The notes: generated by a model not told the origin, from the letters alone. Shown: positions 15,868-22,898, numbered from the stretch's first letter. The stretch: DNA of 64,000 nt from an uncultured Eubacteriales bacterium (GCA_900545585.1 UQZR01000002.1:62001-126000); one strand, 5' to 3'. Program-made: numbers and translations.

Positions 15868-17406
15868 TCAGTGGGCCTCGCCCAGCATCATGCGGCCCAG
15901 CCCCTCGCGGGTGGCCTCGTCCGCGTCCACAAAGCCCATGATCCGGCCGCGGAACAGGACCATGATCCGGTCGGATACCTTTATCAGCTCGTCCAGATCG
16001 CTGGAGATCAGCAGCACGGCGCAGCCCTCCCTGGCGGCGTCCAGAATGCGGTTCTGGATGTTGTCCGCCGAGGCGATGTCCACGCCGCGGGTGGGCTGTG
16101 CGGCCACCAGCATCCGGCAGCCCCGGGACAGCTCCCGCGCCACCACGATCTTCTGCTGGTTGCCGCCGGAGAGCGTGCCCACCACCACAGAGCCGTCGGC
16201 GGCGGCGATGCTGTACTCGGAGATGCGGGTCTGCGCGTCGCGGCGGGCGGCGGCCCAGTCCTCCATCAGGGCGTTTCTGGCGTAGGGCTTTTCGTCGTAG
16301 GTGTTCAGCAGCAGGTTTTCAAACACCCGCATGCTGAGGATCAGGCCCATGCCCTGCCGATCGTCGGGGATGCTGCCCACACCGGCGTCGCGTATCTGCT
16401 TGGTGGTGCGGCGGCTCAGCTCCTGTCCGCTCAGCAGGATGCTGCCGGAGGCGGGGCGGCACAGCCCTAAAAGCGCCTGTGCCAGCGGCGTCTGGCCGTT
16501 GCCCTCGATACCGGCAACGCCCAGCACCTCGCCGGCGCGGATGGAAAAGGTGATATCCTGCAAGGCAGTACCGGCGCGGCTGCGGACGGAGAGGTCCTGC
16601 ACCCGCAGTACCTCCTCGCCGATGGGATGGGGCTGGCGCCGTCCGGTGGGGACGGTCTTGCCCACCATCATCTGCGTCAGCTCCTCCATGCCGGTCTCCT
16701 GCGGCGTGGTGGTGCCGATGATCCGGCCCTGCCGGATCACGGTCATGCGGTCCGCGATCTGATAGACCTCGCGGAGCTTGTGGGTGATAAATATGGTGGA
16801 TTTGCCCAGATCGCGCAGGCGGCGCAGTACGTCGAACAGCGCGTCGGATTCCTGGGGCGTCAGCAGGGCGGTGGGTTCATCGAAGATGAGAATATCCGCC
16901 TTGCGGTACAGCAGCTTGACGATCTCCACCCGCTGGCGCTGGCCGATGGTCAGCTTGTCCACCAGCGCGTCAGGGTCCACCTCCAGACCGTAGGATGCGG
17001 CCAGCTCGCGGATACTGCGGGAGGCCTCCTGCTTTTTCAGGCGGCCGCCGCGGGTCTTGATCTCCTGACCCAAAGTGATGTTCTCCGCCACGGTCAGGTG
17101 GGGGATCAGCATCAGCTCCTGGTGTACCATGCCGATGCCGTGGGCAATGGCGTCGGCGGGGCTTTTCAGCGTCACGGGCTGGCCGGAGAGATACAGCCGT
17201 CCCTCATCGGGCTGCTCGATGCCGTAGAGCATCTTCATCAGCGTGCTTTTCCCCGCGCCGTTCTCGCCCAGAAAGGCGTGGACCTCGCCGCGCCGCAGGG
17301 TGAAGTTGACGTGGTCGCTGGCCTGTACGACGCCGTTGTAGCACTTGCACAGGTCCACACACTGCAAGACGGTGTCCGGTGCGGCGGCGTGAGGGCATTC
17401 AGCCAT
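15868..17406 (-). CDS. Double ABC ATPase of the nucleoside-type importer
   Basis: 512 residues with two ABC domains. Domain 1 has a perfect Walker A (GENGAGKST near residue 50), a signature-type LTIGQRQRVEI and Walker B ILIFDEPTALL. Domain 2 has a degenerate Walker A (GIEGNGQTPL, no Lys) but a good LSGGNQQKIV signature, as is normal for the RbsA/NupA/YufO group. First gene of the minus-strand operon; start ATG has GGGAGGACTCCACC upstream. It powers uptake of the BMP-bound ligand through the two permeases. Confidence 0.94.
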   Translation of the reverse strand: MAECPHAAAPDTVLQCVDLCKCYNGVVQASDHVNFTLRRGEVHAFLGENGAGKSTLMKMLYGIEQPDEGRLYLSGQPVTLKSPADAIAHGIGMVHQELMLIPHLTVAENITLGQEIKTRGGRLKKQEASRSIRELAASYGLEVDPDALVDKLTIGQRQRVEIVKLLYRKADILIFDEPTALLTPQESDALFDVLRRLRDLGKSTIFITHKLREVYQIADRMTVIRQGRIIGTTTPQETGMEELTQMMVGKTVPTGRRQPHPIGEEVLRVQDLSVRSRAGTALQDITFSIRAGEVLGVAGIEGNGQTPLAQALLGLCRPASGSILLSGQELSRRTTKQIRDAGVGSIPDDRQGMGLILSMRVFENLLLNTYDEKPYARNALMEDWAAARRDAQTRISEYSIAAADGSVVVGTLSGGNQQKIVVARELSRGCRMLVAAQPTRGVDIASADNIQNRILDAAREGCAVLLISSDLDELIKVSDRIMVLFRGRIMGFVDADEATREGLGRMMLGEAH

Positions 17407-17449
17407 GGTGGAGTCCTCCCTTCAGGGGCATTACCCGTTTCTCGCGCTC

Positions 17450-17478
17450 ATTATACGCCTGTACCCGCAGGATTTGAA
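17450..17478 (-). promoter_or_regulatory. Promoter of the importer/VOC/deaminase operon
   Basis: TTCAAA, 17 bases, TATAAT on the minus strand, with the start about 37 bases before the ATG at 17406. The inverted repeat at 17501-17517 lies just upstream of the -35 box. Confidence 0.65.
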
Positions 17479-17500
17479 GAACAAATAAACGATTCAAACT

Positions 17501-17517
17501 CATCGGTTTAGCCGATG
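17501..17517. promoter_or_regulatory. Inverted repeat, candidate LysR operator
   Basis: CATCGG-TTTAG-CCGATG, a perfect 6-bp dyad with a 5-base gap. It sits about 23 bases upstream of the operon -35 box, the position where LysR proteins commonly bind. Confidence 0.45.
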
Positions 17518-17569
17518 GGAAATGTGATGTCGGGGCGAACCTGAGAAAGGAACGGGACGCCTGCGGCGA

Positions 17570-17598
17570 TTGCTTTTTCCCACGGAGGGTGATAAAAT
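17570..17598 (+). promoter_or_regulatory. Promoter of the divergent LysR gene
   Basis: TTGCTT, 17 bases, TAAAAT, followed by a GC-rich leader of about 80 bases. Confidence 0.5.
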
Positions 17599-17685
17599 AA
17601 GGAAAAAAAGGCTTGTCTGACGGCGGCGTTCCGGCGGGCGGCGCGGCTCCGCCATCTGCGGCGGAACGGGTATGAGGTGAAAACG

Positions 17686-18585
17686 ATGACATTAAAGCAA
17701 ATACTATATGTGCGGGCCGTCAGCAAGGCCGGTTCCATCGGCAAGGCTGCCGAGGCTCTGTTTATTTCGCAGTCCAGCCTGTCCGAATCCATCCAGAACC
17801 TGGAACGAGAGTACGACATGGTGCTTTTCGAGCGTACCAGCAGAGGTATCTCCCTGACCCGTCAGGGGGAGGAGTTCCTGAAGGACACGCAGCTGCTGTC
17901 CAACATCTATCAGGATCTGGATGACAAGTATAAGAACCGCAAAAGCGACCGCGAGCACTTCTGCGTATCCTCGCTGCACCATGTCTCCGGCATCGATGCC
18001 TTTGAGCATATCGTGTCCCAGCCGAAAAACCAGAAGTACCATCTGGGGTACTTTGAGGGAAACATGGATCAGGTGCTGCAGGACGTGGAGACCAACCGCT
18101 CCGATGTGGGGGTGCTGTTCTTTACCAGCGACAGCCGCAGCACCATCATCAAGGCGTGCAACCGGCGGAACATCTTTTTCCAGCACATGAAGTACGATCT
18201 GCTGCACATCTACGTCCACAAGACCCACCCGCTGGCCGGACGCGGGAGCGTGACGCTGGCAGAGATCCAGCAGCACCCGTTCATCTCCTACGAGGAGTGT
18301 CATCCCTCGTCCGCCCGCTTTACGCCCACGCGGCGGCAGTGGGACCCGCAGCAGCAGATCATCTCGGTGTCTGACCGCGCCATGGCCTATTCGGTACTGG
18401 CGCTGGGCAGCGCGTATGTGACCGGTTCGGGGTATCTGACCCAGGAGGACTGCCGGCGATCTCTGGTCACGGCGCCCATCACGGATCTGGGGCAGATCGA
18501 GATCGGCTACATCTGCAACCCTGCCCGCGCCCTGTCGGAGTTGGCGCTGGAGTACATCGAGTGGCTGAAGAAGATCACGGTGTGA
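17686..18585 (+). CDS. LysR-family regulator of the importer/deaminase operon (probable)
   Basis: 299-residue LysR protein: winged helix at 3-62 (AVSKAGSIGKAAEALFISQSS) and effector domain from about 90. The ATG at 17686 follows GAGGTG at a six-base distance; an in-frame GTG nine bases earlier would overlap that ribosome site. It is divergent from the ABC-importer/VOC/deaminase operon over a 279-base region holding both promoters and a 6-bp dyad, so it is the natural candidate regulator. The ligand is probably the imported compound or its breakdown product. Monocistronic, ended by the hairpin at 18600. Confidence 0.9.
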   Translation: MTLKQILYVRAVSKAGSIGKAAEALFISQSSLSESIQNLEREYDMVLFERTSRGISLTRQGEEFLKDTQLLSNIYQDLDDKYKNRKSDREHFCVSSLHHVSGIDAFEHIVSQPKNQKYHLGYFEGNMDQVLQDVETNRSDVGVLFFTSDSRSTIIKACNRRNIFFQHMKYDLLHIYVHKTHPLAGRGSVTLAEIQQHPFISYEECHPSSARFTPTRRQWDPQQQIISVSDRAMAYSVLALGSAYVTGSGYLTQEDCRRSLVTAPITDLGQIEIGYICNPARALSELALEYIEWLKKITV

Positions 18586-18599
18586 CGGAGAGGAGAGGA

Positions 18600-18633
18600 A
18601 AAGCCCTGAAGCCGCAAGGCTTCAGGGCTTTGT
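18600..18633 (+). terminator. Terminator after LysR
   Basis: AAGCCCTGAAGCC stem with its complement closed by GCAA; T-poor tail (TTTGTTG), so moderately strong. Confidence 0.75.
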
Positions 18634-18641
18634 TGTGGCAA

Positions 18642-18675
18642 GAAAGAAAAATCCCACCCCGAATGAGGTGGGATC
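18642..18675 (-). terminator. Terminator of tRNA-Val
   Basis: Stem ATCCCACC / GGTGGGAT with a T-rich tail on the minus strand directly after the CCA end of the tRNA. Confidence 0.85.
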
Positions 18676-18751
18676 TGGTGCGCGGTACAGGACTCGAACC
18701 TGTGACCCCATGCACGTCAAGCATGTGCTCTACCAGCTGAGCTAACCGCGC
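18676..18751 (-). tRNA. tRNA-Val(GAC)
   Basis: 76 nt with encoded CCA. Acceptor GCGCGGT pairs with ACCGCGC, D-arm AGCTCAGCTGGTAGAGC, anticodon stem CATGC/GCATG with loop TTGACGT (anticodon GAC), and GGTTCGAGTCC in the T-arm. Confidence 0.96.
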
Positions 18752-18764
18752 AGACAACAATGGT

Positions 18765-18793
18765 ATATTACCGCAAAGTACCGCGATTGTCAA
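18765..18793 (-). promoter_or_regulatory. Promoter of tRNA-Val
   Basis: TTGACA, 17 bases, TAATAT on the minus strand, ending 14 bases before the tRNA. Confidence 0.85.
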
Positions 18794-18801
18794 CACTTTT
18801 C

Positions 18802-18830
18802 TTGCCATGCCGCCGAAAATTTGTTATACT
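18802..18830 (+). promoter_or_regulatory. Promoter of the SDR gene
   Basis: TTGCCA, 17 bases, TATACT; start expected near 18837, 26 bases before the ATG. Confidence 0.75.
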
Positions 18831-18862
18831 GGCGGCAAGACTACGCAAGGAGGTGGTGCTAC

Positions 18863-19597
18863 ATGGAAAAGATCGCACTGGTGACGGGCTCCTCCCGCGG
18901 CATCGGACGCGCCGCGGTGCGGAAGCTGGCAGCGGCGGGCTACGCCGTCTGCATCAACTATCGGGAACGGCAGGACTGTGCTGACGCGCTGGTGGAGGAG
19001 CTGACGGCGGCGGGACAGCGGGCCATGGCCGTGCAGGCCGACGTGTCCGTCCGGCAGCAGGTCAACGACATGGTGCGGCGGGTGGAGGACGCCTTCGGTC
19101 CCGTGTCGCTGCTGGTGAACAACGCCGGTGTGGCGGGACAGGCGCTGTTTCAGGACATCAGCGACGAACTGTGGCACCGATACTTCTCCGTCAACGTGGA
19201 TGGCGCGTTCCACACCATCCAGGCCGTGCTGCCCCGGATGCTGCATGAGCACGAGGGCTGCATCGTCAATATCTCCTCCATCTGGGGGTTGCGCGGCGCC
19301 AGCTGCGAGGTGACGTATGCCGCCACCAAGGCGGCGCTGATCGGGTTGACCCGTTCACTGGCGGCGGAGCTGGCGCCCTCCGGCATCCGCGTCAACTGCG
19401 TGGCACCCGGTGTTATCCGCACCGATATGCTGAACGCCCTACCGCCCGCGGTGCTGCCGCAGCTGGCGGAGGAGACGCCGCTGGGACGGCTGGGCACGCC
19501 GGAGGACATCGCCGAGGCGGTGGCATTCCTGGCGGACCGACGGGCGTCCTTCATCACGGGACAGGTGCTTACCGTCGACGGCGGCTTCATTTTGTAA
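18863..19597 (+). CDS. Short-chain dehydrogenase/reductase (FabG-like)
   Basis: 244-residue classical SDR. Cofactor motif TGSSRGIG at 8-15, NNAG at 86-89, catalytic Ser138/139, Tyr152 and Lys156 (YAATK), and the PG-x-I-x-T stretch after the active site. Length and the C-terminal FITGQVLTVDGGF match 3-oxoacyl-ACP reductase (FabG). It is not in a fatty-acid operon but stands alone between its own promoter and terminator, so it may be a paralogue acting on another ketone or alcohol. Start at 18863 follows AAGGAGGTGG. Confidence 0.9.
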   Translation: MEKIALVTGSSRGIGRAAVRKLAAAGYAVCINYRERQDCADALVEELTAAGQRAMAVQADVSVRQQVNDMVRRVEDAFGPVSLLVNNAGVAGQALFQDISDELWHRYFSVNVDGAFHTIQAVLPRMLHEHEGCIVNISSIWGLRGASCEVTYAATKAALIGLTRSLAAELAPSGIRVNCVAPGVIRTDMLNALPPAVLPQLAEETPLGRLGTPEDIAEAVAFLADRRASFITGQVLTVDGGFIL

Positions 19598-19610
19598 TTC
19601 ACAACAATGC

Positions 19611-19642
19611 AAAGGCGTACGGCTTGGCCGTGCGCCTTTTTC
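19611..19642. terminator. Bidirectional terminator between SDR and repressor
   Basis: AAAGGCG-T-ACGGC stem paired across a short loop with GCCGT-G-CGCCTTT; T run on the plus side. It serves both convergent genes. Confidence 0.85.
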
Positions 19643-19643
19643 T

Positions 19644-20399
19644 TTACATATGCTGCTGGGGCAGGGGCTGGCCGTGGATCATGACGCGGCCGAAGCAGGT
19701 GAGGCTGCGGCCGCTGTCGCGGTGGAACGTTACGTCCATATCGGCCCGGGCGCGGTTCAGAGAGAACAGATAGACCATGCCGAAGCCATCGCGGTAATAC
19801 TGCTTGCACAGCATGTCGCCGTCCACGCAGAAGATGCCTATGTCGCCATTCTGCAGGGGGTCGTGGTTCACGTAGACCACGTCGCCGTCGGCGATCTGGG
19901 GCATCATGGAGTCACCCTGGATGCGGACGGCGATCTCTGCGCCGGGGGGCACGTCACCTTCCACGGGGATGAGGGTATAGTCCTCGCCGAATACAGGGGC
20001 GGCAAAGCCTGCCGCCGCCGGAGACTGGTACAGCGGGATGGTGCGCCGCTCCTGACGGGGACGGAGCCGCTGCTCCTCTGCCACCATGATGTCCAGTGCG
20101 TCCACCAGCGTGTGGACCGTCTGACGACCGGACAGCGGCAGGCGGCGGTATTTCTCCAGCAGCTTCCGCTCCTCATCGGACTGGATGCCGCCAATGTGGC
20201 GGAAGCTGCCGCGGTACAGGTAGTTGGGGTCCACCTCCAGCGCGTCAAACAACCGCAGCAGTACCTCCTCCTTAGGGGCGCTGACGCCGGTCTCATAGTT
20301 GCCCACCGCCGAGGGGGAAACGCCCAGGCGGGCGGCCAGCTCCGTGCGGCTCAGGCCCAGCTCCTTCCGCCGCTTCTGCAGCTGCTCACAAAAACTCAT
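19644..20399 (-). CDS. S24-type (CI/LexA-like) repressor
   Basis: 251-residue regulator: Xre helix-turn-helix at 4-58 (LSRTELAARLGVSPSAVGNYETG), a linker, then an S24 autopeptidase domain. The self-cleavage pair is probably Ala130-Gly131 (SPAAAGFAAP), nucleophile Ser164 in GDSMMP and general base Lys199 in DMLCKQY, so all parts needed for RecA-stimulated self-cleavage are present. The start at 20399 has GAGGAGG upstream. Three to four CAAG-N3-CTTG sites lie over its own promoter and an opposing one, so it is very probably autoregulated. It may be a DNA-damage-responsive switch or a leftover phage-type repressor. Confidence 0.9.
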   Translation of the reverse strand: MSFCEQLQKRRKELGLSRTELAARLGVSPSAVGNYETGVSAPKEEVLLRLFDALEVDPNYLYRGSFRHIGGIQSDEERKLLEKYRRLPLSGRQTVHTLVDALDIMVAEEQRLRPRQERRTIPLYQSPAAAGFAAPVFGEDYTLIPVEGDVPPGAEIAVRIQGDSMMPQIADGDVVYVNHDPLQNGDIGIFCVDGDMLCKQYYRDGFGMVYLFSLNRARADMDVTFHRDSGRSLTCFGRVMIHGQPLPQQHM

Positions 20400-20440
20400 G
20401 GGAAACGCCTCCTCGCCAGATTTCGACAAATTCTGTCCCT

Positions 20441-20469
20441 ATCCTAACCCAGATTCTTGGTTTTGTCAA
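20441..20469 (-). promoter_or_regulatory. Promoter of the S24 repressor
   Basis: TTGACA, 17 bases, TAGGAT on the minus strand. The spacer contains operator site 1 (centre 20454). Confidence 0.85.
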
Positions 20470-20552
20470 TCTATTTTAACAAGAAACTTGAGAAAATAGA
20501 CTTGACATTACAAGATTCTTGTGATACGCTGTAAAAGTCAACAAGAAAACTG
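20449..20552. promoter_or_regulatory. Four phased operator sites for the S24 repressor
   Basis: Sites centred at 20454 (CCAGATTCTTG), 20485 (CAAGAAACTTG), 20516 (CAAGATTCTTG) and 20547 (CAAGAAAACTG, weak right half). All three gaps are exactly 31 bp, about three helical turns. Sites 1 and 3 lie inside the spacers of the minus and plus promoters, site 2 between them, and site 4 just after the plus start. Confidence 0.75.
20502..20530 (+). promoter_or_regulatory. Divergent promoter under the S24 operators
   Basis: TTGACA, 17 bases ending TGA, TACGCT: a good -35 with an extended -10. Operator site 3 fills the spacer. No protein gene follows. Confidence 0.75.
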
Positions 20553-20653
20553 GTTTTCGAAATAGAAGAGAACCGCTGCGCCGTGACGGGCGCAGCGGCA
20601 ACGGGATGGGAAGATAAAAAGTGCCAACCGCCTGGCGGTGATCGGTGCTTTTT
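20537..20653 (+). ncRNA. Candidate small RNA controlled by the S24 repressor
   Basis: Between the divergent promoter and a terminator-like structure there is about 117 nt with a perfect 10-bp hairpin (CCGCTGCGCC arm, 20573-20598) and a second hairpin at 20616-20653 that ends in five T and pairs fully only as plus-strand RNA (two G-U pairs would be C-A mismatches on the other strand). No convincing ribosome site or reading frame is present. This is inference from layout; it could also be the leader of a lost gene. Confidence 0.35.
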
Positions 20654-20715
20654 GGTGGGGGATGGTGGATTTACCCCTGCGGGGCATAAACTTCGACTCC
20701 ACCTATCCCCACCAA
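20652..20715. repeat. Inverted repeat containing a copy of the tRNA-Tyr 3' end
   Basis: The left arm (20652-20671) is a 20-bp exact direct copy of 20754-20773, which is the CCA, acceptor and part of the T-arm of tRNA-Tyr. The right arm (20698-20715) is its imperfect reverse complement, so the unit can fold into an 18-bp stem. It lies just past the tRNA terminator. Confidence 0.65.
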
Positions 20716-20717
20716 AA

Positions 20718-20755
20718 AAATATCCCCGCCGGTCAGACGACCGTCGGGAATATTT
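20718..20755 (-). terminator. Terminator of the tRNA-Thr/tRNA-Tyr unit
   Basis: AATATTCCCGACGGTC stem paired with GACCGGCGGGGATATT and followed on the minus strand by a run of T. Confidence 0.85.
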
Positions 20756-20839
20756 GGTGGGGGATGGTGGATTCGAACCACCGAAGGCGTTGCCAGCAGA
20801 TTTACAGTCTGTCCCCTTTGGCCACTCGGGAAATCCCCC
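20755..20839 (-). tRNA. tRNA-Tyr(GTA)
   Basis: 85 nt class II tRNA with long variable arm and encoded CCA. Acceptor GGGGGAT/ATCCCCC, anticodon loop with GTA (CTGTAAA), variable arm, and GGTTCGAATCC T-arm. Confidence 0.96.
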
Positions 20840-20848
20840 ATATTCACT

Positions 20849-20924
20849 TGGAGCTGGTGGACGGATTCGAACCCCCGACCTGCTGATTACAAATCAGCTG
20901 CTCTACCAGCTGAGCTACACCAGC
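20849..20924 (-). tRNA. tRNA-Thr(TGT)
   Basis: 76 nt with encoded CCA. Acceptor GCTGGTG/CACCAGC, D-arm AGCTCAGCTGGTAGAGC, anticodon stem CTGAT/ATCAG with loop TTGTA (anticodon TGT). Nine bases upstream of tRNA-Tyr and co-transcribed with it. Confidence 0.95.
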
Positions 20925-20943
20925 ATCTCCATCAGCGCAGTTT

Positions 20944-20972
20944 ATTCTAACAGAACTTTCTGGGTTTGTCAA
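20944..20972 (-). promoter_or_regulatory. Promoter of tRNA-Thr/tRNA-Tyr
   Basis: TTGACA, 17 bases, TAGAAT on the minus strand, 20 bases before tRNA-Thr. Confidence 0.85.
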
Positions 20973-21019
20973 CACATTTTTTACGCAAGAAATGAAGAAA
21001 TGAAGGAGAGTGATCGCGC

Positions 21020-21253
21020 GTGAAACTTGCCGAACTGTCACCGCTGTATGAGGACAGCGCCCAGCGCATCCAGAGGCGCATGGAGCAGCTGCGGCTGGAC
21101 CTCCGGACCGCCGACGATCCGGACAGCGTCCGCCAGCTGCGCCGCCGTTTGACGGAGCTGCAGCCCATGCTGCGCCAGTGCCGCCAGCTGGCGCGGCTGA
21201 CGGCCCATTACTACGACAGGAGTGACCGGAATTATGATCCATTCCGCCTTTGA
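21020..21253 (+). CDS. Small helical protein, unknown
   Basis: A 77-codon gene starting at GTG, with GAAGGAGAG upstream. The product is almost wholly helical and very rich in Arg, Leu and Gln (RIQRRMEQLRLDLRTADD, RQLRRRLTELQPMLRQC), with heptad-like spacing that suggests a coiled coil. It overlaps the next gene (sigma-like protein) by 20 bases and is probably co-translated with it. I do not recognise a family; pairs of this kind occur in Clostridia beside sigma-like genes, and a partner or anchor role is a guess. Confidence 0.65.
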   Translation: MKLAELSPLYEDSAQRIQRRMEQLRLDLRTADDPDSVRQLRRRLTELQPMLRQCRQLARLTAHYYDRSDRNYDPFRL

Positions 21254-21521
21254 TCCCATGGACATCGCCGGCCTGCACCAGTGGATGCAGCAGCAGGCCG
21301 GCGACAACAGCCAGCGGCGGCAGCGGCTGCTGCACAACCTGTCCCGTGCCATGACGGAGGAATTAACACCCCGCCAGCAGGAGATGCTGCATCTGTACTA
21401 CTACGAAAAGCTGAATATGGCCCAGATCGCGGGGCGTCTGGGGGTCAACAAGTCCACCGTGTCCCGCACCTTGTGCCGTGCGCGGCACAGATTGCATCAC
21501 ATCTTGCAATATAGCCTGTAA
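21234..21521 (+). CDS. Small sigma-region-4-like helix-turn-helix protein
   Basis: 95 residues. The C-terminal half (about 45-92: TPRQQEMLHLYYYEKLNMAQIAGRLGVNKSTVSRTL) matches region 4 of sigma-70 factors; no region 2 is present, so it cannot be a complete sigma factor. The ATG at 21234 is chosen because AGGAG lies 12 bases upstream; the in-frame GTG at 21222 would sit directly on that site. Proteins of this sort work as accessory regulators or DNA-binding parts of mobile elements. No terminator is evident before the next promoter. Confidence 0.8.
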   Translation: MIHSAFDPMDIAGLHQWMQQQAGDNSQRRQRLLHNLSRAMTEELTPRQQEMLHLYYYEKLNMAQIAGRLGVNKSTVSRTLCRARHRLHHILQYSL

Positions 21522-21537
21522 TTTTCAAAAATATCCC

Positions 21538-21566
21538 TTGACTTTGCAGGCTCTCGTGCATATAAT
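21538..21566 (+). promoter_or_regulatory. Promoter of the YitT gene
   Basis: TTGACT, 17 bases, TATAAT; start expected near 21573. Confidence 0.85.
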
Positions 21567-21596
21567 GCCTTTTGTTACCGGAGAGGAGGGAACAAG

Positions 21597-22484
21597 GTGT
21601 CTGTCTACAATAAGATCCTGCATGAGCGCGGGCTGCGCCTGCTGGGCGGCATCGTGGGCGCCGCCATCATGGCGTCGGCCATCAACCTGTTCATCGTGCC
21701 TCAGGGCTTCTACGCAGGCGGCGCCTACGGCCTGTGCCAGGTGATCCGTACCCTGCTGGTGACGCGGGCGGGGGTGAATGTGCCCTTCGATTTGGCGGGC
21801 CTGCTGTACCTGTTGGCGAATCTGCCCATGTTCTATCTGGCTTATCGGGGACTGGGACGAACGTTTTTCGCCAAGGCCACCATCGTCACCGTGTGCAACT
21901 CCATTTTTTCCGCGCTGATTCCCTCCCCTGCCGTGCCCATCATCGCAGACCCGCTGACCAGCTGCCTGATCGGCGGCCTGGGCGTGGGTTTCGCCGCGGG
22001 GCTGGTGCTGAGCTGCGGCTGTTCCACCGGTGGTCTGGACATTCTGGGATTGTACCTCAGCAAGAAGAATCCCAAGTTCACCGTGGGCCGGTTCTGCATC
22101 TGCTTCAACGTATGTCTGTACACGCTGTGCCTGTTCCTGTTCAACGCCACCACGGCCATCTACTCCGCTATCTACAATATCCTGAGCAACCTGTTTCTGG
22201 ATAAGCTGCACCAGCAGAACGTCAACGTGGAGATGCTGATCTTCACCAAGAAGAATAATCCGGAGCTGGTCCGCTTCATCATCGAAAAGCTGGACCGCGG
22301 CGTGACGTACTGGACGGCCCACGGCGCCTATACCGGCGACGAGGTACAGGTGCTGTGCGTGTGCCTGAGCAAGTACGAGATCGGCACGCTGCAGCAGGTG
22401 ATGCAGGAGATGGATCCCAAGGCGTTCTTCATCGTGCAGGAGGGCGTCCACACCGGCGGCAACTACCGGCGGCATCTGAACTGA
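21597..22484 (+). CDS. YitT-family membrane protein
   Basis: 295-residue protein with five or six membrane segments in the first 205 residues (GGIVGAAIMASAINLFIVPQ at the start is typical of the YitT/DUF161 family) and a C-terminal cytoplasmic DUF2179-type domain (about 215-290, DEVQVLCVCLSKYEIGTL). Family members are widespread in Firmicutes and often present in several copies; the transported or sensed molecule is not firmly known. Starts at GTG with GGAGGG upstream. Its own promoter and terminator make it monocistronic. Confidence 0.92.
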   Translation: MSVYNKILHERGLRLLGGIVGAAIMASAINLFIVPQGFYAGGAYGLCQVIRTLLVTRAGVNVPFDLAGLLYLLANLPMFYLAYRGLGRTFFAKATIVTVCNSIFSALIPSPAVPIIADPLTSCLIGGLGVGFAAGLVLSCGCSTGGLDILGLYLSKKNPKFTVGRFCICFNVCLYTLCLFLFNATTAIYSAIYNILSNLFLDKLHQQNVNVEMLIFTKKNNPELVRFIIEKLDRGVTYWTAHGAYTGDEVQVLCVCLSKYEIGTLQQVMQEMDPKAFFIVQEGVHTGGNYRRHLN

Positions 22485-22496
22485 CACAGCATACGA

Positions 22497-22531
22497 AAAG
22501 GCTTCCATCTGGCAGATGGGAGCCTTTTTTT
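22497..22531 (+). terminator. Terminator after YitT
   Basis: AAGGCTTCCATCT stem with complement, loop GGC, followed by seven T. Confidence 0.92.
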
Positions 22532-22536
22532 GCATG

Positions 22537-22694
22537 GAGGAAAGCGCCGAAGCGCCGCCTGCGGCGGAAGAAGCGAGGCTGTTTCGAGGAGGTGTCCTGA
22601 CTGCCGGCCGCGGCAGAGGCTGGGAGTTGGGTGACACGGCGGTGAGCGCCGAGGAGCACGCGAAAAAAATCACCACTCGAATAGGTGGTGATTT
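22537..22694. repeat. 158-bp repeat, copy 1
   Basis: About 90% identical to 22895-23053. It opens GAGGAAAGCGCCGAAGC, contains a GCC-rich middle and ends in a hairpin AAATCACCAC/GTGGTGATTT. Between the two copies the loop-closing bases of that hairpin differ on both arms together, so pairing is kept. No gene is seen in it on either strand. Confidence 0.85.
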
Positions 22695-22840
22695 ATGTGA
22701 TTGTCCACAGGTTTTGTTGTCTGCACTCCCGCACATCGCAAGGAAGGGGGAGTGTGAGGGGGGAACCTTTGACGGGTTCCCCCACTCGCGTTCAATCACC
22801 CGCCCGCAGGCGACCACTTTTGCGTAGCAAAAGTGCTGCT

Positions 22841-22898
22841 CCAAAAAGAAAACACCATCCTGACGGATGGTGTTTTCTTTTTGGAGCGGGCGACGAGG
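22841..22898. repeat. 58-bp terminator + tRNA-Gly 3'-end repeat, copy A
   Basis: Identical to 23194-23251: a bidirectional hairpin (AAAGAAAACACCATCC arm) followed by the last 17 bases of tRNA-Gly. Here the rest of the tRNA is missing and the 158-bp repeat copy 2 begins instead. The 22695-22840 stretch before it holds small hairpins only and no gene. Confidence 0.85.

Noticed and set aside
20583..21023. 146-codon plus-strand reading frame
   Set aside because: It runs antisense through tRNA-Tyr and tRNA-Thr and has no convincing ribosome site; its protein-like text (RIRTPDLLITNQLLYQLSY) is the well-known mistranslation of tRNA antisense.
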